Shown here piece after piece: positions 43,029 to 51,574 of a DNA stretch of 64,000 bases. Position numbers and translations under genes: made by a program. The notes beneath the pieces were generated by a model, which worked only from the letters and a program-made list of their open reading frames with translations, was not told the DNA's origin and made no database searches. The DNA lies in contig OY970276.1 in assembly GCA_963715785.1 (NCBI GenBank), positions 992,001 to 1,056,000 on the forward strand, given 5' to 3'. This DNA is from LD21 sp963715785 (GTDB lineage: Bacteria; Bacteroidota; Bacteroidia; Bacteroidales; VadinHA17). The first letter of the stretch is position 1. Each line of letters opens with the position of its first letter.

Positions 43029-43622
43029 ATGAAAATCACAGTAAGCATAAATGTTGGCGGATATTCTTTCAACATTGATGAAGATGCCTATGCAGAGTTG
43101 AAAAGGTATCTTAAAAATCTTGAACTGCATTTTGCCGGAGAAGAGAGTTCGTCAGAGATCCTCTCCGACATTGAAACACGGATGGCAGAACTTTTCCGTG
43201 GGAAATTGACGGGTTACAAGCAGGTAATCACCATTGAGGATGTTCACCAGGCTATTACCGTAATGGGGACTCCGGAAGACATCTCCGATTCCGACGGTCC
43301 GACAGCCAGGGAAAAATTTTCTTCTCCGGGCTATCACAGAATGTATCGTGATACCGAGCACAGGGTTATAGGAGGCGTTTGTGCGGGGATGGCAGCCTAC
43401 TGGGATATAGAATTATGGCTTATGAGACTGATCTTCTTAGTGCTTGCCATGATGGGAATAGGAATCGTGATCTACCTCATTCTTTATATCGTGCTTCCAG
43501 AAGCAAAGACTACTGCTGAGAAAATCGAAATGAAAGGGAATCCTGTCAATATCCATAATATAAAGGATTCAGTAAAGCGAGAATTTGATACAGTTAGAAA
43601 AAGCATGACCTACAAAAAGTAA
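43029..43622 (+). CDS. PspC-domain membrane protein
   Basis: 197 residues. N-terminal soluble domain (1-90: ITVSINVGGYSFNIDEDAY, LSDIETRMAELF, VMGTPEDIS), common to Bacteroidota PspC proteins, then the PspC domain (about 108-160: RMYRDTEHRVIGGVCAGMAA with two hydrophobic helices, LILYIVLPEA). PspC proteins sense or answer envelope stress. First gene of an operon with a PadR repressor and a larger paralogue. Confidence 0.88.
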   Translation: MKITVSINVGGYSFNIDEDAYAELKRYLKNLELHFAGEESSSEILSDIETRMAELFRGKLTGYKQVITIEDVHQAITVMGTPEDISDSDGPTAREKFSSPGYHRMYRDTEHRVIGGVCAGMAAYWDIELWLMRLIFLVLAMMGIGIVIYLILYIVLPEAKTTAEKIEMKGNPVNIHNIKDSVKREFDTVRKSMTYKK

Positions 43623-43666
43623 TTGATCAGAAAGAATTGAACTGTAAACACTTAAAAACATATATC

Positions 43667-43993
43667 ATGGATCTAGAAAACAATAAAGCTCAGATGCGTA
43701 AAGGGATCCTGGAGTATTGCATCCTGTCTGTACTGTCCAGGAATTCCTGCTACGCAAGTGATATTATAAAGGAACTCAAGGAAGCCCAGGTTATCGTGGT
43801 TGAAGGCACGCTTTACCCCCTTCTTACCAGGCAAAAAAATGCCGGATTGCTCAGTTATCGCTGGGAGGAGTCTCAGCAGGGGCCGCCACGCAAGTATTAT
43901 GAACTCACTGAAGAAGGAAGGAAGTATCTGGCCGATCTCGATAACTCATGGATGGAGCTGGTTGAATCGGTAAACATGATAAGAACCAGATAA
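43667..43993 (+). CDS. PadR-family transcriptional regulator
   Basis: 108 residues from the ATG at 43667. Winged helix with the family opening RKGILEYCILSVLSRNSCYASDIIKEL, the wing VVEGTLYPLLTRQKNAGLLSYRW and GPPRKYYELTEEGRKYL. This short form lacks the long C-terminal helix domain of PadR-s1. It most likely represses the operon it sits in through the dyads at 42940 and 42987, in the manner of PadR genes paired with PspC genes elsewhere. Confidence 0.92.
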   Translation: MDLENNKAQMRKGILEYCILSVLSRNSCYASDIIKELKEAQVIVVEGTLYPLLTRQKNAGLLSYRWEESQQGPPRKYYELTEEGRKYLADLDNSWMELVESVNMIRTR

Positions 43994-44022
43994 TCAATAA
44001 TAATCTATAAAAACCGAAACTA

Positions 44023-45594
44023 ATGGACAAGACTATTAATATAAATCTCGGCGGTACTCTTTTTCAGACTGATGAAGAGGCGTTCCGGATACTGCGCGAT
44101 TATCTTCAGGCAATCAACAACCGTTTTGGGAAGATGCCTGGCGGTCATGAGACTATTGAGGACATCGAAGCACGCATCGCAGAAATTTTTCTTTCACAAA
44201 AAGGCATCGCAGGTGTAATTACCAGGGAAAATGTTGATTCTATGATTTCCATTATAGGAAAACCTGAGGACTTTGATCCTGTTGAACCAGAAAGAGCAGA
44301 GGCTGTACATCTTTCAGGCAGAAAAAAAATGTATCGCAACACTGATGACACAGTTATAGGCGGTGTTTGCAGCGGAATTGCTGTCTATCTCGATACTGAA
44401 CCGGTACTTTTCCGGATATTGTTTGTACTTTTTGTGGCATTCTTTGGTGTTGGATTTCTTGTATATCTTGCTCTCTGGATAGCGCTCCCCGCAGCCCGCA
44501 CAGATTCCCAGAAAAGAGACATGTATGGCAGTGCCTATAACAAATATAATATTGGGGATAAAACTCCGGGAGCCCCTTTAACAAGCCCGGCTTACAATAG
44601 TTCCTCCAGGATTGGGAACGCCATCAATGAAGTATTCAGAGCAATCGGGAGAGTGTTTTTTATATTCGCTCGAGTCATTCTGATAATTGTCGGAGTTTCG
44701 TTTGTGCTTATCGGGTTCCTCACTATCCTCAGTTTTGTAATGATCTTCATTTTTAAGTTCCCGGGATTCTTTTCAATCGATTCCTCAGGAGTGAATCTGA
44801 TAAATTTCCCGCATTTCCTCTATTACATGGTTAATCCGTCGGCTGTCCCATGGATTATCATTTTATCATGCGTTGTCGTAATTTTACCAATGCTTTTCCT
44901 GATCTACTGGGGTGTCAAATTGATCTTCTGGTTCAGGGCAAGGGATGGCGTTGTGGCTCTGACTGGTCTTGTAGTCTGGGTTATGGCTATTGCCATCCTT
45001 GCAATAATATCCTTCAATGAAGGAGTCAGCTTTGCCCAAACCGCAAAAACAACCCAAACGTTATCCCTCCCAAATTCTCCTGATACTCTCTTTGTAAAAA
45101 GCGTCAGCAGGATTGCAAATCTCACCTATGATGAGGAGCTTTCAATCCCTCATGATGAGTATTCGATTTACATAAACGATGAAAAGAAAGAATTGTACAT
45201 ACGCCCCTATTTAGTTGTTGACAGATCGGATGATAATACCGCCAGGGTTGAAGTCAGACGCCGTTCGGCAGGAAAAAATGAAACGGATGCTATGAAAAAA
45301 GCAGAAGGACTGATCTACAACTTCAATGTCAATGGTGATACTCTTCATTTTGATGAATATTTCATGTTGCCTGAAGGAAGGAAATGGGCGGCCGATGACA
45401 TCAGAATAAATCTTTATATTCCAAAAGGTACAATTTTAAAATTTGAAAAAGATCCGAAGATCCTGATTCACTCTTCCTTCAGAAATGAATCTGACGAATA
45501 TCTCGAATCAAGATGGGAATCAGATAACTCGATATGGGTAATGACAGCTGATGGGCTTGAAGCTCTTACGGACAACCCTGTCAGACATAAATAA
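44023..45594 (+). CDS. large PspC-domain membrane protein
   Basis: 523 residues. The N-terminal 90 residues (TININLGGTLFQTDEEAFRI, ISIIGKPEDFDP) and the PspC domain (about 105-165: KMYRNTDDTVIGGVCSGIA) are paralogous to the protein at 43029. Further membrane helices occur at about 215-250, 285-305 and 315-340, followed by an extracytoplasmic C-terminal domain (345-523) that ends in DNPVRHK and resembles the beta-rich putative adhesin-like domains found in such proteins. Last gene before the terminator at 45630. Confidence 0.87.
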   Translation: MDKTININLGGTLFQTDEEAFRILRDYLQAINNRFGKMPGGHETIEDIEARIAEIFLSQKGIAGVITRENVDSMISIIGKPEDFDPVEPERAEAVHLSGRKKMYRNTDDTVIGGVCSGIAVYLDTEPVLFRILFVLFVAFFGVGFLVYLALWIALPAARTDSQKRDMYGSAYNKYNIGDKTPGAPLTSPAYNSSSRIGNAINEVFRAIGRVFFIFARVILIIVGVSFVLIGFLTILSFVMIFIFKFPGFFSIDSSGVNLINFPHFLYYMVNPSAVPWIIILSCVVVILPMLFLIYWGVKLIFWFRARDGVVALTGLVVWVMAIAILAIISFNEGVSFAQTAKTTQTLSLPNSPDTLFVKSVSRIANLTYDEELSIPHDEYSIYINDEKKELYIRPYLVVDRSDDNTARVEVRRRSAGKNETDAMKKAEGLIYNFNVNGDTLHFDEYFMLPEGRKWAADDIRINLYIPKGTILKFEKDPKILIHSSFRNESDEYLESRWESDNSIWVMTADGLEALTDNPVRHK

Positions 45595-45629
45595 TTCCTT
45601 GTTTTTTTCATTCCTGAATTTTCAATGAC

Positions 45630-45658
45630 ATCCGGTATCACTTTGGTACCGGATTTTT
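45630..45658 (+). terminator. terminator of the PspC-PadR operon
   Basis: ATCCGGTA (45630-45637) pairs perfectly with TACCGGAT (45647-45654), 9-base loop, then a run of T. Classic intrinsic terminator 36 bases after the stop codon. Confidence 0.88.
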
Positions 45659-45786
45659 CATACCAGATATTCTCAATTACCAGGGGATTTTTTTTAAGAA
45701 AGTCTTGTCAAAAAGTCTTAATACTTTTTCTTCATTGCTCTTAATATGTTATATTTATATCCGATAATAACAATAAAGCTTAAATT

Positions 45787-46848
45787 ATGAAAAAGCCGGT
45801 TTTATTTCTAGTGCTTATCTGTGTTTTTTATGGTGCACCGTTAACTGCCCAGACAGGTAAATTTCTGAATAAGATTTCAAAATCTGTCACCAGGAGCATA
45901 ACCGGAACTCCCGGATCAGATAATAAGGATTCAAAAGAAGAACCTGAACCCAAATGTGCATGCGAACAACCTGAATTAGTCCTTGATCTGGGCGGAAATT
46001 TAAAGCTCATGTATTCGGAAATATCGCTTACTGTCAGAGAAGATGGGGCCATTCTTATTAAAGACAGAATGTCAGACGATTTCTACATTGCAAAAGATGG
46101 TACAGCGCAGGGTCCGATCAAAGCAGGAGATAAGAAACTGGCCGGATTTGAAGGTCTTAGCTCAGCCGATGCGCCTGAAGCAACTACCGCCTGGCTTAAT
46201 AATGATTACATCAGCAGTTCCGGTGACAAGTTCCTTATAAAATTCAATGGAAAAACCTACGGTCCATATGGCCAGATCAGGGAGTTTAAGGTTGCACGAT
46301 CGAAAGATAAATTCGCGGCAATCGTGATAGAAAATGTTGTAGTGAATGAAGCTGACGGCAAGAAAATGGACGAAGCAATTAAAAATGCAAAAACTGAGCA
46401 GGAGAAAAGAGATCTTGCCATGCAATATACCCAGCAAATGATGAATAAAGTGCAGCAAGGCGGTGGACCAATGAGCACGATGCCAAAGCTTATCACAAAT
46501 ATTCCCGGAGTTACTTTTGATCCGGTAAGATCTGTTGGAGGCACACTAAACAGCAATATAAAGTTTGACGATATCCTTTTCAAAACCAGCGATAAGGTAA
46601 TTGATTTATCGAACAGAGTTCTCCTGACCCTTAAACCCGAGGCTCAGAATTCTGAAAGTCTGTTTGTAAATACCGACAATACAAAATATGCATATTATAA
46701 ATACGGGACACTCACCTTCAGCGATGAAAAAGTTATATCAGAACTTTTCAATCCTCATCTCATAAAAGATGATGGAAAGATATTCCTTGCTTATATGTAC
46801 TATTCTCCAAAGAAGAATTCAATAATGCAGTGTAAGATCCCATTCTAG
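45787..46848 (+). CDS. secreted hypothetical protein
   Basis: 353 residues with a signal peptide (LVLICVFYGAPLTAQ, to about 22). After a short basic linker and a lysine/glutamate-rich stretch comes a CACEQPELVLDLGGNLKL segment with two close cysteines. The rest is a beta-rich repeat-like region (DGAILIKDRMSDDFYI, SSGDKFLIKFNGKTYGPYG, DNTKYAYYKYGTLTF), possibly an irregular propeller, and one helical interruption (about 190-225). No enzyme motif recognised. 14 bases from the next gene, so probably co-transcribed. Confidence 0.65.
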   Translation: MKKPVLFLVLICVFYGAPLTAQTGKFLNKISKSVTRSITGTPGSDNKDSKEEPEPKCACEQPELVLDLGGNLKLMYSEISLTVREDGAILIKDRMSDDFYIAKDGTAQGPIKAGDKKLAGFEGLSSADAPEATTAWLNNDYISSSGDKFLIKFNGKTYGPYGQIREFKVARSKDKFAAIVIENVVVNEADGKKMDEAIKNAKTEQEKRDLAMQYTQQMMNKVQQGGGPMSTMPKLITNIPGVTFDPVRSVGGTLNSNIKFDDILFKTSDKVIDLSNRVLLTLKPEAQNSESLFVNTDNTKYAYYKYGTLTFSDEKVISELFNPHLIKDDGKIFLAYMYYSPKKNSIMQCKIPF

Positions 46849-46862
46849 ACAAATCTTATTTT

Positions 46863-47567
46863 GTGAGAATATTGGTTACAGTTCAGCTTCTGTTCATGGC
46901 GACAGGGTTCACCATTTCACAATCAATTGACTACCAGCATCTGTTCGGGGACGATTGGAATAAAGCCTCAGTCTTCGAAAAGGAAAACAGAGCCTGGATC
47001 GAACCCATGCTTTCTAAAAATCATATATCCTATGCAGTGGCTTTGTCGGTCGTTTTCCCAGAACTGGTGCGGTATTCGGCTCTCAGGGATAAGATGGAGA
47101 CGAGCTTGCTAAAAACACTTTATGTAAATCTCGGAGATGAATATGCTGATTTTTCGATAGGAGAATTTCAAATGAAACCTTCCTTTGCCGAACTGGTCCG
47201 CGAAAAAGCGCCGATGGCTTTGAGTGCCGGATCCGGAATAATATTCAAAAACATAGCTGATTTTGATAACATAAAGGATTTCAGAAGATCCATAATTACT
47301 GATATGGAAGATCCGGAAATCCAGGTCAATTACCTGATCGCATTCATTAAGATCTGCGAGAAAGAATTTAAAACTGTGAGAAAAGACGAGCATTCCCAGG
47401 TAAAATTTCTTGCAACAGCTTATAATTATGGTATTAACAGGACAACTGCCCAGATAGAGAATATGACTGACAAGAAATATTTCAGCATAAGTCTGATAAA
47501 ATCACAGAATTATTCATATGCTGATGTTTCTTTATACTGGTATGAACGATTCATCAACGGCAGGTAG
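46863..47567 (+). CDS. secreted protein with lytic-transglycosylase-like features
   Basis: 234 residues from a GTG start, with a short signal peptide (to about 18, TISQS). The arrangement of a Glu in VVFPELVRY (catalytic Glu candidate), then FSIGEFQMKPSFAEL (like the GLFQI.P segment) and FLATAYNYGINRT (like AAYNAG) recalls the lysozyme/SLT fold of peptidoglycan-cleaving enzymes. I infer a divergent member; the canonical ES-motif is absent. Follows the secreted protein at 45787 in a two-gene unit. Confidence 0.6.
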   Translation: MRILVTVQLLFMATGFTISQSIDYQHLFGDDWNKASVFEKENRAWIEPMLSKNHISYAVALSVVFPELVRYSALRDKMETSLLKTLYVNLGDEYADFSIGEFQMKPSFAELVREKAPMALSAGSGIIFKNIADFDNIKDFRRSIITDMEDPEIQVNYLIAFIKICEKEFKTVRKDEHSQVKFLATAYNYGINRTTAQIENMTDKKYFSISLIKSQNYSYADVSLYWYERFINGR

Positions 47568-47714
47568 TCCTACTCAATATCTGAACATGTTTCGCACTGA
47601 AAAACCTTATTGTGGTTATCACGGCAGAAGTTAATACTCAGGGAGATTACCAGATGTCTTTTTCTGTTAATTTTGAGTTTGTAAACCGTATTTTAAAACT
47701 TTGCAATTAAAATC

Positions 47715-48113
47715 ATGATGAAAGCAATATCGACATCCCTGGCCCCATGGCTTACTGTCCGTGACAGCAAGAGGGCCGTTGCATTCTACAAATCGGCTTT
47801 CAATGCTGTTGAATTGTACCGGCTTGAAAGTCCTGACGGCGACCTCGTCGCAAAGCTCTCAATTGGCGGCGCCGAATTCTGGGTGAGCAATGAAGCTTCA
47901 GACAGTTCAAATCCCGAATTGCTGGGAGGCGGTACAGTGCGAATGATATTAACAGTCGAGGATCCTGACACTGTTTTTGACAAGGCTTTGAAAGCCGGGT
48001 CAACCCTTATTTTTCCTGTCGGGGAAGATCATGGATGGAGAATCGGGAGACTGGCTGATCCATTCGGTCTTAACTGGGAAATTGGCAAACCTGTTCCGGA
48101 ACATCACAATTAA
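47715..48113 (+). CDS. VOC-superfamily (glyoxalase/bleomycin-resistance-like) protein
   Basis: 132 residues with two beta-alpha-beta-beta-beta modules: LAPWLTVRDSKRAVAFYKSAF and VRMILTVEDPDTVFDKALKAG, ending WRIGRLADPFGLNWEIG. PhnB/YdfH-like group. Such proteins bind a metal and a small ligand; function open. First of three unrelated VOC proteins within 6 kb. Confidence 0.85.
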   Translation: MMKAISTSLAPWLTVRDSKRAVAFYKSAFNAVELYRLESPDGDLVAKLSIGGAEFWVSNEASDSSNPELLGGGTVRMILTVEDPDTVFDKALKAGSTLIFPVGEDHGWRIGRLADPFGLNWEIGKPVPEHHN

Positions 48114-48150
48114 TACAGTCCTGTTTGATTTTGACGTGTGGTGATAGATT

Positions 48151-48309
48151 GTGATTGAAGATTCTCCTAATGGCATCATATCAGCCAAAAGAGCAGGCTG
48201 TTTTGTTTATGGATTAACCGGTTCCTTTCAAAGCCAAATTCTTTCAGAAGCCGGTGCAGATGTGACTGTTGAAGGCTATGCTGATCTGATGAATAAAATA
48301 GGATTTTAG
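48151..48309 (+). pseudogene. HAD-family phosphatase, C-terminal fragment
   Basis: A frame of 52 residues: VIEDSPNGIISAKRAG, VYGLTGSFQSQIL, ending ADLMNKIGF. This is HAD motif IV and the C-terminal cap of beta-phosphoglucomutase-like hydrolases (usually VxEDSxxGIxAAxxAG). An in-frame TAG at 48145-48147 stops the upstream reading, and the DxDGTL motif is missing. Too short to be functional: a gene remnant. Confidence 0.75.
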
Positions 48310-48354
48310 GAAACAAATCAGGGCCTTTTCAGGTTTTGCTAAAAACCAAATGAT

Positions 48355-48651
48355 ATGACTGACTCGGAAACATCAAACAAATACAAAGTCCTGAAGCAAT
48401 TTCAGACAATTCCTGGAATAGGCAAAGCCTGTTCAATTGATTTGTGGAATATAGGGCTTCGCAGCATAAATGACCTGAAAGGACAGAATCCGGCAATTCT
48501 GTATGACAGGTTGAATAAAATAACCGGCATGACTCATGATATATGCATGCTATATACATTCCGCTGTGCGGTGTATTATGCCACCGAGAGCGAGTACGAC
48601 AGAGAAAAGCTGCAGTGGTGGTATTGGAAAGATAAACAATATAACGAATGA
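48355..48651 (+). CDS. Cdd1-type helix-hairpin-helix protein
   Basis: 98 residues. QFQTIPGIGKACSIDLWNIGLRSINDLKG is a helix-hairpin-helix nucleic-acid-binding unit, followed by NPAILYDRLNKITGMTHDICMLYTFRCAVYYA, the arrangement of the small pathogenicity-locus (Cdd1) family. No catalytic domain. A DNA-binding accessory role is likely; partner unknown. Confidence 0.8.
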   Translation: MTDSETSNKYKVLKQFQTIPGIGKACSIDLWNIGLRSINDLKGQNPAILYDRLNKITGMTHDICMLYTFRCAVYYATESEYDREKLQWWYWKDKQYNE

Positions 48652-48765
48652 TATGATCCTCTAAACAAAAAAGTAATATTCTCTGTTTGTTTTGTGGAGG
48701 TGAAGTCATACTTAACCGGCGTAACCGAAAAGCCATACGAGTAGGATCATTTATAAACTTATGTA

Positions 48766-49188
48766 ATGATTAACCAGATATATCCATGCTTATGGTTTGA
48801 AAACCAGGCAAAAGCAGCTGCAGATTTTTATTGCTCGATCTTTAAAAACTCAAAAATTACTTCCGAAAATTCAATGGTAGTAAACTTTGAACTGAATGGA
48901 AGTAAATTTATGGCTCTTAATGCAGGTCCCGAATTCAAATTCAACGAAGCAGTTTCATTCGTTGTGGATTGTGAAACTCAGGACGATATTGATTATTACT
49001 GGAAAAAGCTTACGGCTGGAGGAAGTGAGGGTCAGTGTGGCTGGCTCAAAGACAGATACGGTGTCTCATGGCAAATTGTCCCTACAGTCCTGGCTAAGCT
49101 GATGAGCACGCCTGAAAAATCTCAAAAAGTGTTTCAGGCAATTATGCAGATGAAAAAACTGGAGATTGAAAAGCTGGTAACAGCATAA
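48766..49188 (+). CDS. VOC protein, PhnB/3-demethylubiquinone-methyltransferase-like
   Basis: 140 residues: IYPCLWFENQAKAAADFYCSIF, the NFELNGSKFMALNAGPEFKF strand, and GGSEGQCGWLKDRYGVSWQI with the downstream MSTPEKSQKVFQAIMQMKKL helix, all typical of the PhnB-like VOC group often annotated as methyltransferase by homology. No methyltransferase motif is present. Monocistronic. Confidence 0.87.
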   Translation: MINQIYPCLWFENQAKAAADFYCSIFKNSKITSENSMVVNFELNGSKFMALNAGPEFKFNEAVSFVVDCETQDDIDYYWKKLTAGGSEGQCGWLKDRYGVSWQIVPTVLAKLMSTPEKSQKVFQAIMQMKKLEIEKLVTA

Positions 49189-49341
49189 AAATGTTAACCC
49201 GGGCAGGAGTGAAATCTCTGCACATTGTAAAAAAACATAATTAACTTTGTTAAACAGAATTTACTGGGAGGCTATTCTTGCAGTTGTACCTGCACTGCAA
49301 ATAATATCTCAAAATGGAATAATTATTGAGGCATAGCTCTC

Positions 49342-50229
49342 ATGGAGTACAACCATACAAATAAAAATAATGTTCAGCTCACCAATTCTTTTAAAACAGG
49401 GATTACAATAAATTTATTGTTTGTTGTGGTGGAAGCCATGGCTGGTTATCTTTCAAACTCAATGGCATTAATAGCCGACGCAGGTCACAACCTTAGTGAT
49501 GTTCTGTCTCTGGCTTTTTCGTGGATTGCTATTATTCTGGCCCAGCGTCAGCCTACCCTGAAATTTACATACGGATTCCGGCGCTCCACTATACTTGTTG
49601 CATTATTAAACACCATCCTTCTGCTCTTTGCAGTCGCCTTCATAAGTTATAAGACCCTACAGAGACTTCACTCACCCCTTTCGATCAATACCAGTGAAAT
49701 GATGATTGTAGCAGCACTTGGTATTGTGGTAAACGCATTTACAGCATGGCTTTTTATGAAAGGAAGGGAAAAAGATCTCAATATCAGAAGTGCTTTTACC
49801 CACTTTGTGGCTGATGCCCTGGTATCTTTTGGGGTCGTTGTGGCAGGGTTACTTATGGCTCTGACCAGTATCCAATGGATCGATCCGGTGGTATCTTTTG
49901 GCATCATCCTGGTTATCCTCTATGGTACTTATACTCTTCTTATTGATTCAGTAAATCTTGCTCTCGATGCGGTGCCCGATAATATAAAGATCGAGCACGT
50001 ACGTGAATACCTGGCAAATCTCCCGGAAGTGACCGGGGTTCATGATCTGCATATCTGGTCCCTGGGAACTACGGATACAGCCCTGACGGCGCATCTTACT
50101 ACAGCTGTTCAAACCAGTGCAGGATTTATAAGCTCTATTCAGCATCATCTTCAGGAACAGTTTAATATAGAACATTCTACAATCCAGGTGGAGTTCGGAG
50201 AAATGGAAGATTGTGGCAATAAATTCTAA
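49342..50229 (+). CDS. cation diffusion facilitator (CzcD/ZitB-like)
   Basis: 295 residues, six membrane helices and a C-terminal metal-binding domain. The metal site residues of CDF proteins are visible: ADAGHNLSDVLSL (His49, Asp53) and HFVADALVSFGV (HxxxD). The C-terminal domain has GVHDLHIWSLGTTDTALTAH and a final CGNKF. The HD-HD pattern predicts zinc export, perhaps also cobalt or cadmium, against protons. A -7-like TAACTTTG stands at 49242-49249. Confidence 0.92.
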   Translation: MEYNHTNKNNVQLTNSFKTGITINLLFVVVEAMAGYLSNSMALIADAGHNLSDVLSLAFSWIAIILAQRQPTLKFTYGFRRSTILVALLNTILLLFAVAFISYKTLQRLHSPLSINTSEMMIVAALGIVVNAFTAWLFMKGREKDLNIRSAFTHFVADALVSFGVVVAGLLMALTSIQWIDPVVSFGIILVILYGTYTLLIDSVNLALDAVPDNIKIEHVREYLANLPEVTGVHDLHIWSLGTTDTALTAHLTTAVQTSAGFISSIQHHLQEQFNIEHSTIQVEFGEMEDCGNKF

Positions 50230-50256
50230 TTACAAACAAAATTAAACCCATTCAAT

Positions 50257-50718
50257 ATGAAAGACGAACCTCTCGAAATCAAAGCAGCACTTCAGATTTC
50301 AAAGTCTGCAAATGAAGTGTTTGATGCCATAATAAACCCCGATCAGATGTCCAATTATTTCATTTCGAAGGGCAGTGCAAGAATGGCGGAAGGCAAGGTG
50401 ATCACCTGGCAATTTCCTGAATTTGACATGACCTTTCCCATAAAGGTCGATAGAATCGACAAAGACAAATATATATCCTATCATTGGGAGATTGACGGGG
50501 CAGATCTGTTTGTAGAGATTAATCTCACTCCAAAAGGAGGCAATTCCACCCTCGTAACTGTTACTGAAAAAGGCAGGAAAAATGATGAGGCAGGGATAAG
50601 ATGGCTGAAAAGCAACACAGAAGGCTGGGCCAACTTTCTTGCGTGCCTCAAAGCCTGGCTTGAATATGGGATCCATTTGAGAAAAGGGGCATTTGATTTC
50701 ATGTCAGAAAAAGCCTGA
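50257..50718 (+). CDS. SRPBCC/AHSA1-family protein
   Basis: 153 residues of the START-like helix-grip fold: ALQISKSANEVFDAIINPDQMSNYF, GKVITWQFPEFDMTFPIKVD, TLVTVTEKG, and the long C-terminal helix WANFLACLKAWLEYGIHLRKG. AHSA1-like proteins bind hydrophobic ligands or assist Hsp90; many are uncharacterised. 27 bases after the CDF gene, perhaps co-transcribed. Confidence 0.87.
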   Translation: MKDEPLEIKAALQISKSANEVFDAIINPDQMSNYFISKGSARMAEGKVITWQFPEFDMTFPIKVDRIDKDKYISYHWEIDGADLFVEINLTPKGGNSTLVTVTEKGRKNDEAGIRWLKSNTEGWANFLACLKAWLEYGIHLRKGAFDFMSEKA

Positions 50719-50909
50719 CTTCCTGAAAATAATTTTCATACTGAAACTGCTCATAATCCTTCAAAAATGAAAATAATTGCTGAAGGCATCACAACTGCCG
50801 TAATCCCTCTCACCGGAACCGTAGAAAATGAAGTGAAATAATACTGAATTAATCGTAACTTACTGGATCTTTAATTATAACGGTTCAAGCAAAAACTAAA
50901 TCCTGATTC

Positions 50910-51506
50910 ATGAAAACAATTAAAAGTATTCTGATCACTTCTTTTGTCCTTATTCTTATATCTGGTTTTGCTCCTTCTGACATCCAGATAAACGGATGGC
51001 ATAAGACCGGAAACAAACCCGACAGCTATAATACCGGTTTAGACCTTAATGTATCAAAAACCGGCCAAAAAAGTGCCTTCATTGAATCTATTGATAATAA
51101 AGTAGATGGATTTGCGACAATCGCTCAGGCATGCAACGCTAAAAGCTTTCTGGGAACAACCATAAAAATGACAGGCTACATAAAATCTGAAAATGTTGCA
51201 GAATGGGCAGGCATGTGGCTCCGTATAGATTCAAAGACTTTAACTGAAACGCTTGGTTTTGACAATATGCAGGACAGGCCGGTAACGGGGACTTCTGAAT
51301 GGACAAAATGTGAAATCGTTATGGATGTGCCCCCGGAAAGCGGATCGCTAAAATACGGTGTACTGTTGAGTTGTGTTGGTAAAATCTGGTTCGATAATGT
51401 CTCTTTTGAAATTTTGGATAATGCCAATAGAGTTATTTCGGCAGACTCAACAGCTTCAGGATTTCCTGAAAAACCGGCCAACCTTGATTTTGAAGAACAA
51501 AATTGA
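50910..51506 (+). CDS. secreted jelly-roll-like hypothetical protein
   Basis: 198 residues, signal peptide to about residue 22 (LILISGFAPS). The mature part is one beta-sandwich: GWHKTGNKPDSYNTGLDLN, KSAFIESIDNKVDGFATIAQ, KMTGYIKSENVAEWAGMWLR, GVLLSCVGKIWFDNVSFEIL. This order is known from non-catalytic domains attached to regulators and carbohydrate-active proteins in Bacteroidota; here it stands alone and is exported. Ligand unknown. Confidence 0.65.
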   Translation: MKTIKSILITSFVLILISGFAPSDIQINGWHKTGNKPDSYNTGLDLNVSKTGQKSAFIESIDNKVDGFATIAQACNAKSFLGTTIKMTGYIKSENVAEWAGMWLRIDSKTLTETLGFDNMQDRPVTGTSEWTKCEIVMDVPPESGSLKYGVLLSCVGKIWFDNVSFEILDNANRVISADSTASGFPEKPANLDFEEQN

Positions 51507-51574
51507 TTTGCATTTTTATTCTGTGAGCCGGGAATATAACTTCTGGATTTATAATAATATAGTAAGATGATATT

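Noticed and set aside
50767..50841. 24-codon frame MKIIAEGITTAVIPLTGTVE and onward
   Set aside because: Too short, no recognised family, no promoter; could be a decayed gene start, but nothing supports a product.
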